Positions 23,932 to 35,617 of a stretch of DNA of 64,000 bases are shown here, one piece after another. The translations under genes and the position numbers were made by a program. The stretch is from Lepidodermella squamata (lineage: Eukaryota; Gastrotricha). The stretch is from assembly GCA_047495785.1 (NCBI GenBank), contig JBLDXI010000011.1, positions 1,178,001 through 1,242,000 of the forward strand, given 5' to 3'. Position 1 is the stretch's first letter. The number at the start of each line of letters is the position of its first letter. The notes under the pieces were generated by a model. It worked only from the letters and a program-made list of their open reading frames with translations, ran no database searches and was not told the origin of the DNA.

Positions 23932-26667
23932 TACTCAAGCATTAACAGATCTCAGCGAAAGATGTATCTAAAGCAAATGAATGTTCTATTGATCATGATT
24001 CACGAACATCTTTCAGTAAGACACCGAACATCAATAAGCGCAGAAGTTAACTGCACGCTGGTTAACTTGAAACTCGCGCGCCCCCGAAAACCGCGTCAAT
24101 TTGGTTTTCAACATGAATTATTTAAAAATTTGATTGTTAGTAATTTTAAAGTAAAATAAAAATTATAGAATTATTTTTATTTAAAATTAACGCGTATTTA
24201 AAAAGTTTATCCGAGTTCTCTTACGTTCTTTATGTTGTTAATTACTGTGTACATCGTCGCGAAAGGGGCCGCTCTCGAAATGATCTATCCAAAATGATCA
24301 GCTGAGCGAGAGCCATCATATCAAAAAAACGGCATTTTATTGGCTGATTCCCATTAGGCTCAGCGTTTTTTGAGAGAAGTAATAATAGAAATAATGCCAC
24401 TTGGCTGCGATACCATTTGAATAAAATCAAGGTTTGAATGGCCACGAAAGTAATAATGTTTATATCACCTGCAGTATTGAATAGATCATCTCCAGAGGAG
24501 TATAATGATGTAAATATTGGGCCCAATTCGGTTCTCCTTTTATATTGGAACAACAATAAAAACTTAGCGGCCCATTTCAAACGCAACGACATAGCGCATG
24601 CAGCCATACTTTACCGAAGCGAAGAAAATCTCACAATAAAGTAGTGTCGGAGATGGAAGGAAGTAGAGTGTTCCGGCGCTGCTAATTTTTGGCACGGGAG
24701 TGTATTCGATATAAAAGCTGGCAGAACTGTGTATTATTTAACAGAAGTTTATACAAAAACACTTAGGGCGATGAATCGATCTTGAAGATCGCGGTTTTTT
24801 TTGCTGTCATCATGGTCGAAGGAAAAAATTCCATTTCGGGACCTAGCCTAGCCGAGTTACCTGTAGGGAGCTGGAAGTTGTTTTGCATTTTACGGATGCA
24901 TTTTCAGCATATGCCTAGCCGAAAAGTTGAAGAAAACGCATCAGCTACAGCTGGCAGCTGGCTTTGCTGGCAACAGCTCTGGCAACAATTCAGAAAGTTA
25001 CCATCGATTAATACTAGTGGCAGAAAAGGACAACCAACAGATTAGACATTTATGTTAAAAAAAGAACCGGGGTTTTCGAATTTCGATTTTGACCATCCTC
25101 GGTAGGTGGGAGCCCTTTTAAACATTATTGAACTGAAAACCGGCTGAAAATGCGGTTGAAAACCGAGTTCACGCGAGGAAATTAGCACCAGGGACGCCAG
25201 GGACGCGTACCTGGTAGGTTTGAAGGTCAAGATAGTAACCGGAGCAATTAAACGCGGGTTTTTTCGGGGAATACTTATTTTTCATGTTGGTTATAAAGAT
25301 AATTTGCTCAAACAGTTCTCCCTCATTGAAAAGGAATTATCTGCTCTATCATGCGATTTTCTCCGTTTCGATAAAAAGTGTTGTGGCGCTAGAAAGTGTT
25401 TGACGTTGGAAAATAAAAGAAATTCCAGTGTGAAAGGAGGTGTCACCAGGAATAATACTAAATGTAATAGCTACTTTTTAATCTAAGAGCAAGAAAAACA
25501 TTGATTCGTCGATTCGCAAGATGAAAAAACAGGTAAGTTCGAAGGAGAGTTTAATTTAATAGATTAGCTGCAGTTCAGTGTCGGCCTGGTAGCCTTAGAC
25601 AGTTTAACGTGGGACACCACCTGGAGCCAAGTTCAGCTATTGAATCAACATGTCTTAATCAGCGGTCGTGTGGTGATGAAGCTTCAGGCGCCCTGTAGTA
25701 GACTTCAGACGTTTTCTCAATCGTGAATATGCAACATAGTCATGATTTTCTAGCATCAGTAGCTTCAACATACCGGGATGATGAGAAGAGGAATGAGGCT
25801 TAAAAATTGCAATTTTATGATTAAGCGAAAATCTCCAATGATTGACGTTAAATTTCGGAACGTTGTCGTGCAGGAGTCTCCCATCTTATCTCGTTCATGG
25901 AAGAACAGACACGACACTGGAAACCACTCGATTCAACAGCATGTCAGCTTGAAAAATACTGGAAATGAAAAATAATTAAATGAGCATCAACAACTATGTC
26001 AGCTGTAACTCTGCTATCGCGTTTTTAGTCTTGATTTTCCTTTCTATATCAGTCAGATCAGACAGACGTGTTAATAGACGGACGATTTCAGGACACGCGT
26101 TTAGAATCTTACTGACAAAACCGCATACGATGATAAAGAAACACGTTTTCCATCCAGGTAAATAACTTTTGTTTCCCAGTAATTATCATGTTTGCGTATA
26201 TATGGAAAGCTAAACAAAGAACTTCGCGTCAAACATTTCTTGCATCATTTCTGAGTGACGCTTATGTTTCCAAAGAAATAAAAGGTTATATATCGAGTAT
26301 ACTTAGCGTTTTGCGCAATTATGAGAATTCCAAAGTAGGCGAACAATGCAATCAAAATGAACAGTTAACAAGATGGACCAGCAGGATTTTTAGCTTTGCA
26401 ACGCTTGCCACGTCGCAATGAATCACTCGACTTGAACCGAATCGTTGAGAACAACGTAATGTGTCACGCCTGTTTTTTGAAATAATACAGTAGAAGGGTT
26501 GAAGTTTACGAACACACGAATCGGAGCAGGAGCTGAGTGGATTCTATGCTGTCATATCGGACAGGGGACAACAATTCAGAAAAAAGACAAAGAAGGCATA
26601 GTTTGATTTATTATTTACTAATGATCATTGAAATTCAACTGCTTCAAGCTGGTTCATTTGTTTTTTG
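23932..26667. other. Intergenic, nothing supported
   Basis: Downstream of FIH-like paralogue 2 and upstream of the Tc1-like element. Frames of 60-120 codons exist on both strands (for example minus 24242-24607) without domains, conserved splice structure or good starts. No RNA gene was seen. Confidence 0.4.
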
Positions 26668-28245
26668 TTAGTATTCCAATGGGAGATGAGCGTATCTGCC
26701 GATAGTCAGGTTACGGAAAAAATTGTTTATCTGAAATACATGATTAAAACAGCAATAGACGCTAATTCTCACAACATACCTTCGTTTCATCCCAATTAAA
26801 CGTGTGAGTTACGATCTCTTCCGCGCCACGCAACATTTTTACTTTCATGCGATCAGATAATGGATACTTGTTGTTATCAGCCAAGTTAGGGTTGTTGAAA
26901 GTAAACGTCACACTGATAGTAGGCTGATCAGCTCCTGACTCCACTTGATGCCACCAATACTCAGGAAGATATATCACCTCCCCCGGGCTGATAAATGCTT
27001 CATAAGCTTCAATCTTTGACAGCAAAGGAAATCTTTCGAAATCAGGATTCTCAAAGTCAACAGGAGACTGTCTGTCACATGGATGATACATCGGGAAGGC
27101 ATATATATTTCGGAATTGAGACGGTGGGAAGATCAAGAAGCGTTTTGTACCTTTCACCTGGGCGACGAATATTTCGAACTCGTCGTAGTGAGAAGGTGTA
27201 ATGCTGTCTTCATGAGCTATCAGAAGAAGATTCTGTTTGTACCCAGGCTCATAATTGTTGCGCTGTTGGTGCTTATTCACCCATTGCCAGTTAAATTTCT
27301 GGACATCTTCTTTGAGTTCTTCTAGGGTTTCGTTCACCAGTGGCTGCTGAATGTACATCCTTCTATCTGCCGTATGGCGTTTTTGAAATTCATCATAGAA
27401 TTCCTTCATTGTAATATGAATCCTCTCATAAGGCCGCTCGTAGTTGGCAACATTTTTCACATTTTTCTCAGCGAAATAAAGAAATCTATTGGTTTTCGAA
27501 ACAAATACTTGATACAGGCCCTTGTTGCTTTTGTCCCTGAGATATTCCAATGTCCAGTTCAGTGCATTATCAACGAGCTTGGTACCAGTTATGACTACCG
27601 GTTTCTGAAAATATACGGGACTTATAACAAGGACGACAATTTAAAATGTAGAGTTGTGGTAAAAATATATTTCATAATCGGGCAACACGTACAGGCATAA
27701 TAGACATAATCAGTATATCCTCATTACGAAAATTACGGCCTTGGAGTGATATTACGAAAAGTCCAAAAATCATTGAAGTTCCTCACGTTCTCAAGTCAAG
27801 AAAAAAATGAATCCCTAACAATGGTGCAGCGAATGACAATTGAAAAATCGTTTACCTGTTTCGATATCATTTCGTCAACTTGAGGATCGTCTGCTGACAT
27901 TTTCGGTATGCTTTTTGTTTTGAGGAAGTACTCGCGAAACTTTGGCCTATTGTCGTTCATTGTTGATGGTTCGACAGCTGGGGAGTTCGTCGGGCTCTGA
28001 AAAATACGATAATGGCCTTCTATAATGGCACTTGCCTGGAAATCCACGTCGTGGGTGTGAGACGCGATGCAAAGAACTTGACGATATTTTAATACGCAAA
28101 TGAAATGAAATCTCGCTCACCTGGGCATTTATTATTTGAATCAATCTGCAAAGGTCGCAAAGTGATATCAACAGGAAATAAAAGGCAAATTAATTATTTA
28201 CGCGACTATCCATGCGATAACGAGGGAATTGACGTAAAGTGACAT
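26668..28245 (-). CDS. Secreted FIH-like JmjC hydroxylase, paralogue 2
   Basis: Exons are 28202-28245, 28121-28145, 27856-27996, 26780-27604 and 26668-26730, with introns of 56, 124, 251 and 49 bp, giving 365 residues. The first two exons together encode a clean signal peptide (MSLYVNSLVIAWIVALIQ then IINAQ), which only appears after splicing a phase-2 intron. The JmjC/cupin core is FIH-like: His209 and Asp211 in SITPSHYDEF, Lys224 in GTKR, His289 in WWHQVES, and the FIH hallmark HPCDRQSPVDFENPDFERFP. The position equivalent to FIH Asn205 is Ile, a change in the active-site wall. The last exon encodes NFFRNLTIGRY, like the C-terminal FIH dimer helix region. Predicted Fe/2OG oxygenase of the secretory pathway; the substrate is unknown. 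Confidence 0.9.
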
Positions 28246-28675
28246 AGGTTAACTCCTAGAAATTTTTCAACTTGAGCAGGAAGTTTTTGAGATTCGCAAA
28301 ACTGCAAAAAAAAGAATTACAATGATGTGGCCATTTCAGCCAAGAGAAATGCGTACGCACAGCAAAAGCGGAGTGTTCAGGTTGCAGGTTTTTCCTCAAA
28401 GAAATATCACACGACAGACGACTCTGGTTGTGATGTCCGCTAACATAATTTAACTGCTTCAGCAACGACAAATAATAATACTTCAGATACTGTCGGAACT
28501 ATTTTTGTGGAAAATCAGGATGTTTATAAGCATATTTCAATTATTTTAAGATATGATTAAAATAGGAATACCAACTTTGTTCGGTAAGTCTGTTACAGAC
28601 TTCAAGACTTATGTTGCCCCGCGTTTTTGTAAAATTTCAATTCGACAAAGTGGAACTCGATTGAATATTAAATAT
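28246..28675. promoter_or_regulatory. Upstream region of FIH-like paralogue 2
   Basis: No coding evidence. It must contain the promoter of the gene starting at 28245; no specific element is evident. Confidence 0.3.
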
Positions 28676-29042
28676 AACTTTGCATCCCGCACTAGTGCGG
28701 GACGTGCGGGATGACCTGCGGGATGCGTCCCACAGATGATCCCGCTGATGCTGCGGGATCGTCCCGCACCCGTCCCGCACCCGTCCCGCACTGTTATCCC
28801 GCACCATCCTGCACATCATCCCGCAGCTGCCATCCCGCACTTCTTCAGCAGGACCGTTGCGTGATCCCGCACCCTCCATAATCTCAGCTGCGGGACGCGG
28901 TCCGGCATAGACTGCGGGATAGGCGGGATGGACTGCGGGATGAGCTGCGGGATAGGCGGGATGGACTGCGGGATGAAATGCGGGATGCTGCGGGATGAGA
29001 ATGACGGTTCCTTCCCGCACCGAGTGCGGGATGCAAAGTTAA
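28676..29042. mobile_element. Foldback element built of GCGGGAT heptamers
   Basis: Ends are inverted: actttgcatcccgcact at the left and agtgcgggatgcaaagt at the right. The interior is almost wholly GCGGGAT units, in the ATCCCGC orientation on the left half and GCGGGAT on the right, with variable short spacers. It is GC-rich against an AT-rich background. No coding content; frames over it are repeat artefacts. Confidence 0.85.
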
Positions 29043-29504
29043 AAGTATCCGAGGTGTTGTCACTAGGAAACCGGCAGCTGCAACTACAGTCCTCGACTGC
29101 TACGTTGAAAACAGGAACTCGATATTAGAACCTATAGTACGCGGCATAATTATTTTTTCATGTTTTCAAGCTATAATTTATCGAAGATCGAAGCTGATAC
29201 GAAGACATCTTTTATGCAAAATAAAGCTTGCGTTTCAGGGAATTTGAACAAAAAACCGCCTCCTTTTATTATGCGTAGTTCAAGAGTGGCATGAAAATGA
29301 GTGTAAATATATCATGGTTAAAGGAATCATTTTTTGAGAAAGTTATTTTTTGATCATGTGCGCCTGAATTCGGTCGCCATTGACAGCAACGCACAGAAAG
29401 ACCCGCTCTCGAAATTGGTCGATGGTCGATTGGTGCAATACGTCTGGTTGTAGATTCATCTCTTAAGAAGGCGTTGATCAACGCAATCTTCGACTCGAAG
29501 ACTC

Positions 29505-29640
29505 CATCCTTGAGGTGCGAAGCCAGGCGCCTTAGCGCAGTACTGCTTGACAGATTCAGCTAGCGAGCAGAAACCGGCCTCTTTCGCTTCAAACTTCGTT
29601 TCACCACCAGCCTGACTTGCCTCTCCTTCTCTGGCGATCT
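29505..29640 (-). pseudogene. Coding relic shared with 40545-40760
   Basis: The minus strand matches the fuller relic at 40545-40760 (gaagactccatccttgaggt, gcgaagccaggcgcc, ggcctctttcgcttcaaac). It is shortened by an internal deletion. Probably transposon-derived; family unknown. Confidence 0.6.
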
Positions 29641-29889
29641 CTTCGATTTTGAATGAGTTGCATTTTCGGTTTGATGTTCAAATTTTCAATCATCCAGAAA
29701 CTTGCTCACCCAGATTCGCAGAATCTGTGGGTCGGGCGAATCTTGCAAAATTCTTCAGTCTGTGTCGATATTCCCGTAAGGCTAGCGTGAGGGACCGACC
29801 ATTCTCAATATCTCAATGTAAAGAACAATCAAATCTTTACGTATCTGAGTGCTAAACTTAATTTCAACAACCGTGTCAAATAACCATGA

Positions 29890-30058
29890 ATGGTTGTAAG
29901 GCAGTTCAGCAACGTCAGCATAGTCTTCTGCTGAAGAGTCTTTTGCTGAGTTAGTACAGCTGCTTAAGTGTCAGCTGCTGAAGTGTCTATTGCTTATGTG
30001 CTGTTTGCTGAAGTAGCGAATGCTGTAATAAGTTCTGCTGAACTGTCTTACAACCATA
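29890..30058. mobile_element. MITE with TGCTGAA-type units
   Basis: The termini atggttgtaaggcagttcag and ctgaactgtcttacaaccat are near-perfect inverted repeats. The 170-bp interior is made of degenerate TGCTGAAGT units in one orientation with a switch near the middle. It is nested in the 29137-30244 element. Confidence 0.8.
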
Positions 30059-30244
30059 TAAATAAATCGCACCAAATTTAATGCAACGCCGATTTTTTAA
30101 CGTCGATCATTAAAATTTGAGGTTCCCATAACAAAACGTACCTGAAACGCAAGCTTTACTTTGCAAAAAGATGGTCTTCGTATCAGCTTCGATCTTCGAT
30201 AAATTATAGCTTGAAAACTTCTAATACAAATTATGCCGCGTACT

Positions 30245-32604
30245 TTTGTTCATGAGTTCTTCCTTCTGAGTTTGTTTTTGGCGTCAAAGTCAAAGTTCAG
30301 AGAGTTGCACCTTTGGGTTTTTCTTTTTTATTAGACGCAAATACTATCGAGTAGTCGATTAAGCGCGCCTTCGCACTTTCCGCTTCTCTACACAGCTATC
30401 AATTTCGCAACCAGCCGCTATTGCTCGCATAACCGGAACGACATGCGCACGAGTTACGAGAATTACGGGCCCTCCTTACATTGCGCAATCAGAGGGTAAA
30501 TGTGGATCTTTACGAAAACACAAACTCAGATTATAATTTCTGGACCGCGCCCGCTATTGACAAAAAGATACTTCTGATTGTTTTGGCGGTTTTTATCCTC
30601 TGATAAAGTTCAGACAATTCTCTATCGAATAGATATAGGTTTCTCGCAAAAGGATTATGGGAAAATCTTACGCGCGACTTCAATTTCGTTCTCAGGCGAG
30701 AGAGCGCGCTCTCATCCTGTGCGCATATTTTGAGGTGCGCGTAAAACTTATTTTCATGATTTTTTCACGCGAGAACCCTATATCTCTTCGATAGCGAATT
30801 GTTAGAATTATTTTGTAGTGTGAAAACCGACGCGATGTTTGGAAGTAATTCTTTGAAATCCGTGCGCGCGGTCTAGAACTTGTTAAAAATCAGGACTAAG
30901 AAAAGTTAACTGATGCGCGCGCTTGTGAGGAATACAAGTGCGCGCGCCTGATTCTCGTCCAGAAAGTCCTGATTGATAAATTGAGTGCACGCGCAACGTT
31001 ATCGCCACGCGCGAGCTGTAGTTGTTAGTTGTTACGCGAAATGTACATAACTTTTACCGAGATCGCCGTATCCTCGCGAATTCAAGATTTTCGCGAAAAT
31101 TACTGTTTTATTACGCAAATATCCAAGGATCGCCCTCGCGAATTTAAAATTTCGCGAAAATATAAAATGGTCATTTTTGGGCAATTCGCGAATTCAAGAT
31201 TACCGCGAAAATGAGTACGTATACAGTATTATCACATGGAATTTCGGCCAATACAAGGCATTAAATTTTCACTCACGAGGAAGGTAACCCTCATAAAACC
31301 AATTTCCTGCTAAAAAGCGAGCTCCAAAACCTCAACTCTTGGTATGAGAGGCGGGAAGTGGCAATTGCAAGGGGCTCGTTGAGGTTTCTAGCGACAATGC
31401 GGGCAGAAAAGTCCTCGGCCGGGAGCGAAAATAGTTTGAGAACAACTGCGTTTAAAAGAAGCTATTTACTTGCCACTCTTGGCCTTGAAACGAGGATAAA
31501 TCCGAGTCTACGACGCTAACGATTTGAGATACAGGATACGGTGTCTATTGTTATTCAAAAATGCTTTTTGCCTAATTTGCGCTTGGAATTTAATTGACGA
31601 ATAATGTATCATTGTTTCCACTATCCGGGTGAATGGCTTTTAATGAGAAAACTACGAGTCCTCTATACAGCAGAGATGAAGTCTCGCACGCTAGCGCGTA
31701 AACAACTCTGAATAAAAGCCTATGCCATTCTCAAGTTGATAAGCTTCGACCAACTAAGCACATTCGCTTTTTACATTGAAACGAGTCCGTATGTACGGAA
31801 GTTATGTCTGAACCGTTTTACGTACGATCATTTCGTGTAGATGCTGATATATTGAACAGACAAATATTGCGAAGGCAAACAGTTAACTGCAGTTACATTG
31901 TGAAATTGGAAAATCTCTGTGTCCATCTGCTTTATCTATCTTGCCTCACATGCTTCGTCATCCGCGGCGATTTTGAATTTTTCAAAATGCCAGTACATTT
32001 TTAGAAATGGAGCGTTCCGCTAAATCAGGTTCCGCCGAGTTCTAAAATCTCTGGCTTTGTTGACTTGGCGGATCAAATTTAGCGGACCAAATCTAGGTGT
32101 AGTACTTGAACTGCTTGAGTGAGGCTAAAGAGCTTAGGTTTGTATAGAAGGTCGTTGGATGGCCCTTTTCAGTAGGAATCGAGCAATCACATGACACACC
32201 TCCAATCTAGCCCGAAACACGGGTCCACTAAAAATTGGCCCGTTGAACTCTGCGACGTTAGCCACATAATGGAAAAGAAGTTCCGCGTAGCGAAGCATAA
32301 CATTGAGGGTAGAAAGGATGAGTTTTGCTCAGAGGTGCCCTAAATATCACTCCATTTTTACAAATGAACAATGAAATACGCAAATTGTTGTTAACAAAAG
32401 CGTTAATACGACGCGATGTATGCATACTCGTGGCGCGAATTATCCTCATTCTTGAGATAGAAAACTCCCCCCCCCCCTGAGCCCTCTTGAAAAAGTCAAG
32501 ATTTTTATTTCTGTCAGAATTCATTAAATTCAACAATATTTGTTACGATAATACGATTTGCGGCTAGCCTCAGTCATTCTCCAGCATATTAACCCAAGCA
32601 TAGT
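30245..32604. other. Intergenic with hairpin and short repeats
   Basis: No gene recognised. 30612-30813 has about 37-bp inverted ends (cagacaattctctatcga against tcgatagcgaattgttag) enclosing gcgcgc-rich sequence. 31072-31215 holds three copies of a unit reading tcgcgaattcaagattttcg cgaaaa with small changes. A run of eleven C lies at 32468. Confidence 0.55.
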
Positions 32605-33886
32605 TCATTTGCTCATCGGCAGCGATACGTATCTGCCCACTGTGAGGTCACGAAAGAATGTTGTAAGCTGAAAATTAAATGCGAACAGGAAATGAGAGCG
32701 ATATTGGATGAATAGAACTCACCTCGTTTTCATTAAAATTGAATACCTGCGTGAATATCTTCTCAACGTTGCGCATCAGGTCAAAGTTGTTTGGTTCAGT
32801 TGACAGAACTTTCTGACTTTCGGCCTTAATTTTCAAATGGTACTTAATACTAATAGACGGATTGTTGGAGCTCGATTCAATTTGGTGCCACCAGCGAGAT
32901 GGAATGAGGATAATATCGCCAGGATTTAGGACAGCTTCTGAAGCAATGACGCCTGCGGCTGACGGAAACTTTGTGAAGTCGGGTTTCTCCAGGTCAACTT
33001 GGGAGTACTTATCACATGGATGATAATAAGGATAGGAATATAAATTGCCGAACTGCGACGGCTCGAATAGTATTACTCGGCTTGTGCCGCTCACTTGCAA
33101 CAAGATGAGATACTCCTCCTCGTAACCAGTTACAAGCTTGCTTTTCTCTTCGCTGACCATCAAAAAGCTTGAATCTATTTCTACCTGATGGCTAGGGTCG
33201 ACATGTTTTGCTATCCATTCGGAGAACATTGGCTTAACAGCGTTTTGCAGGGCTGGCAGTTTTGCAGTGTTTTGCAGGAGAAAAATCGTATTTGAATCGA
33301 GATGTCTTTCCTCGAATGCATCGTGAAACTGAGCGAAACTCATTTCTACAGCCTTAACCGAACTTTTAAAATTCTTGACGTGCTTCTTCTTTGTTTCGCT
33401 GCATTCTAAGAAGCGCTTGTTCTCGGAAATTCTAATATCAAAGATTTCGTCTCCATATTCCTCGAGCATTTCGTCTAGGGTGAAATCGTGAGCATCTAAA
33501 CCGTTATCAGAAATCACAATAGGTTCCTGCTTTACATGGAATTTTACAATCGTTAAACAGTTGACCCAGAGACTAACGTTATTCAGTTTGAGCTTTTCCT
33601 CGGAAAGTTTGATTCTCGGAATTGGCTGTGTTTGGAAGTAGTATTGCTGAAATAGTTTGGATTTTGAGCAGCCATCTCCAGCAGTCGCATCACAGTAGTC
33701 CTGGAAACAAAGATGGATCATCTAGATCAGAGAGGCCAAATTTCAATATTTTTCTTACTTCTGTGCTGCTACAGGCTGCTCTGCTGAGCCTGAAGTTAAT
33801 TATTTTACGATTAGGCTGAATGTAGCTTTATCAACTCACACATGAGCAATGAAGATGAGAAAATGAAAAGATGACATAGGCTGCAT
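32605..33886 (-). CDS. Secreted FIH-like protein, paralogue 3, probable pseudoenzyme
   Basis: Exons are 33840-33886, 33759-33789, 33578-33700, 32723-33526 and 32605-32667, giving 355 residues; the 51-bp intron between exons 3 and 4 is a multiple of three and could be retained. Exons 1-2 give a signal peptide (MQPMSSFHFLIFIAHVLSRA), then a Cys-rich linker matching paralogue 1. The fold is retained (HPCDKYSQVDLEKPDFTKFP; WWHQIES with His281; ending in TTFFRDLTVGRY). However, the HxD pair aligned with FIH His199/Asp201 is Gly201 and Glu203, and the 2OG-binding Lys is Ser216. With two of three iron ligands altered and the Lys missing, catalysis is unlikely. The open frame is intact, so a structural or regulatory role is more likely than decay. 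Confidence 0.87.
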
Positions 33887-34320
33887 GTGATTCCTTAGGG
33901 TCGAACACGATCTCAAATAAGTTTCTGAAATATTGGAATTTGTTTCTATAGATAAGTTAAGTTGACTAATGAGTAAGAGAAATTAGAACAAATACGAAGC
34001 TGGAGAGAAGGTACAAATAAAAACTGCAAAGTAATTTAAGCTCTTTTCTAGTTTTATTTTAACCAAATGTCTTCATGATTTCAATTCCGGAACAAAAAAC
34101 TTGTGAACTGTCTATGAATTTCATGTTGATGACACAGCATTTGGCATTTGGGTCTGACGTAACGGGACATTTTGGACATGTCAACTACGACCCACATAAC
34201 ATGGACATAAAAAGTGTGCATCGCACCGGCGGAATTAGCAAAGACCCTAATAAATTTAAAACTTAGCAGGCCTTCTACTTTGGAAAATTAAGCGACAAGT
34301 TAGAAACGTTAGACTATCTA
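33887..34320. promoter_or_regulatory. Divergent promoter region
   Basis: 434 bp between the start of FIH-like paralogue 3 (minus) and the KTEL protein gene (plus). The arrangement suggests shared control. A 63-codon plus-strand frame (34075-34266) starting at an ATG lies inside; it has no recognised domain. No specific site was identified. Confidence 0.45.
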
Positions 34321-34701
34321 ATGAATTTAGCCCATTTTCTCTTCGCGGTTTTGGCTTGGGCAGTTACGATGGCTGTTCAACCGGGCGATGACATTGTGGC
34401 GTTCACAAGGGCACTGGATCTTTTCAAATCATTTGACTACGCAGCCGCCGTTGATGGATTTTTTGAAGCGCAACAAGTTGTCGATCAACTTAAAGAAGCT
34501 GGCTATAAGCCATGGCAGCGGGAGGAAGATATTGTGTTATACTTGGCACAGTCGATCGTTCATTCCACCAAAGACTATGCGAAAGCTGTTAAAATTATAG
34601 AGGACTATACAGGATTTCATACGTCCTATTTAGACCTTTTAGCTCGCTTCGCTAAACAGTATAGTTATGACGCCATCAAGGCGAATAAAACCGAATTGTA
34701 A
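34321..34701 (+). CDS. Small ER-lumen protein with KTEL tail
   Basis: A single-exon frame of 126 residues. Residues 1-18 form a signal peptide (MNLAHFLFAVLAWAVTMA). The rest is predicted helical, with paired-helix, TPR-like segments (ALDLFKSFDYAAAVDGFFEA; LYLAQSIVHSTKDYAKAVKI). It ends in KTEL, a variant of the KDEL retrieval signal, so the protein should stay in the ER. The stop codon (34699-34701) overlaps an AATAAA polyadenylation signal (34700-34705). TPR-like, KDEL-tailed proteins accompany collagen hydroxylases in animals (leprecan/CRTAP). The resemblance is only of architecture, but the divergent FIH-like neighbour makes a hydroxylase partner role worth considering. No named family is recognised. 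Confidence 0.72.
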   Translation: MNLAHFLFAVLAWAVTMAVQPGDDIVAFTRALDLFKSFDYAAAVDGFFEAQQVVDQLKEAGYKPWQREEDIVLYLAQSIVHSTKDYAKAVKIIEDYTGFHTSYLDLLARFAKQYSYDAIKANKTEL

Positions 34702-34931
34702 TAAAACACATTTTTCCATTAGCTGTAATAGTTTTTATAATGGTGAATTGAGTTTGATTTGAGGCGAAGTAGTTACCTTAATGAAGAGCCCCCTTGATAC
34801 AGCGAAGATCATATACACTTTTGAGTGCGCGAAGTAGCGGGGAGACTGGGAGTACGGTACTCCCAGTTCCACCAGCCGAGAAAATAACAGGATTTTAGGA
34901 GAACTTAGTCCAACTTCTCGGGATTCCATAG

Positions 34932-35149
34932 CTACCATGTTCTGTTGAGAATAAGAGCTGTGAATAGATGGGAATTCGTAATATCTGACCAACTATTTAT
35001 ACCCAAGTTAGAATAATAAGTTATAATAAGTCATTGATAAACTTGCATGTGTATAGTCACCCTCTATCATTTAACTTAAATCAAATAATTGGTGAGATAT
35101 TACGAATTCCCATCTATTCACAGCTCTTATTCTCAACCGAACATGGTAG
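34932..35149. repeat. Inverted repeat, 61-bp arms
   Basis: 34932-34992 is the reverse complement, with a few changes, of 35089-35149. Both arms include gagctgtgaatagatgggaa or its complement. The right arm runs straight into a tRNA-like sequence, and the left arm includes the first bases of that sequence. Confidence 0.85.
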
Positions 35150-35214
35150 CGTAGTGGTTAGCGGTGATGCGCTATCTCAGAAGATCCATAGTTCGAGCCC
35201 GACTCCATTGGGCT
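35141..35214 (+). other. tRNA-like (tRNA-derived) sequence
   Basis: It has an A-box-like tagcgtagtggtta and a B-box-like agttcgagccc at tRNA-like spacing, followed by a T run. The T-stem and acceptor do not pair. I call it a tRNA-derived repeat or pseudogene rather than a functional tRNA. Confidence 0.6.
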
Positions 35215-35617
35215 AGTTTTTTATATTTTACTTTTTTTAAAGATTAACGATGACGACGAAATGACGGAATCACGAACTTCTATTAATATGTTGGACTTTG
35301 ATTCTGCATATCCGGACTATATTGTACACTTTTATTGTTTTATTATTTTAGTAATAAAGCTGTTATTTTCGAATTATTCGAGCATAAACGCTCTTGGATC
35401 GTGGACGTAAGACTTTCAGCCGCTAAAACGGCAAACGACCCCCGACCCAGTTGCGCTTGGTAAGACGAAACGCATTATTCTTTCATCTTTCACCTTCAAC
35501 GGCGTCTTGGCTATGACGTTATTTGAAAACAATGCAATGCCATCATTTCAATGTTTACTTCATATACTTTTGTTATTATTATAATTTATGTGCCAGTTTT
35601 TTTGCGCGTACTAAGGC
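35215..35617. other. Intergenic, nothing supported
   Basis: Contains one isolated end (35293-35325) of the inverted repeat family seen at 23336-23557. Nothing else was recognised. Confidence 0.4.

Larger units (their letters stand above)
29137..30244. mobile_element. 1.1-kb element with about 105-bp terminal inverted repeats
   Basis: The left end begins agtacgcggcataatta and the right end mirrors it (attatgccgcgtactt). The match covers the ctataatttatcgaagatcg, gaagctgatacgaagac and aagcttgcgtttcag segments. The interior carries a small coding relic (29505-29640) and a nested MITE (29890-30058). No transposase was recognised. Confidence 0.85.

Noticed and set aside
24242-24607. 121-codon minus-strand membrane-like frame
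   Set aside because: Hydrophobic by composition, with no start context and no domain.
28637-29020. 127-codon frame with HPA-type repeats
   Set aside because: Created by the GCGGGAT heptamer array of a foldback element.
28676-29042. CRISPR-like array
   Set aside because: Units are heptamers without constant spacers, inverted across the centre, in a eukaryotic context.
35141-35214. Functional tRNA gene
   Set aside because: A- and B-box-like words are present, but the T-stem and acceptor do not pair and part of it is duplicated in an inverted repeat.
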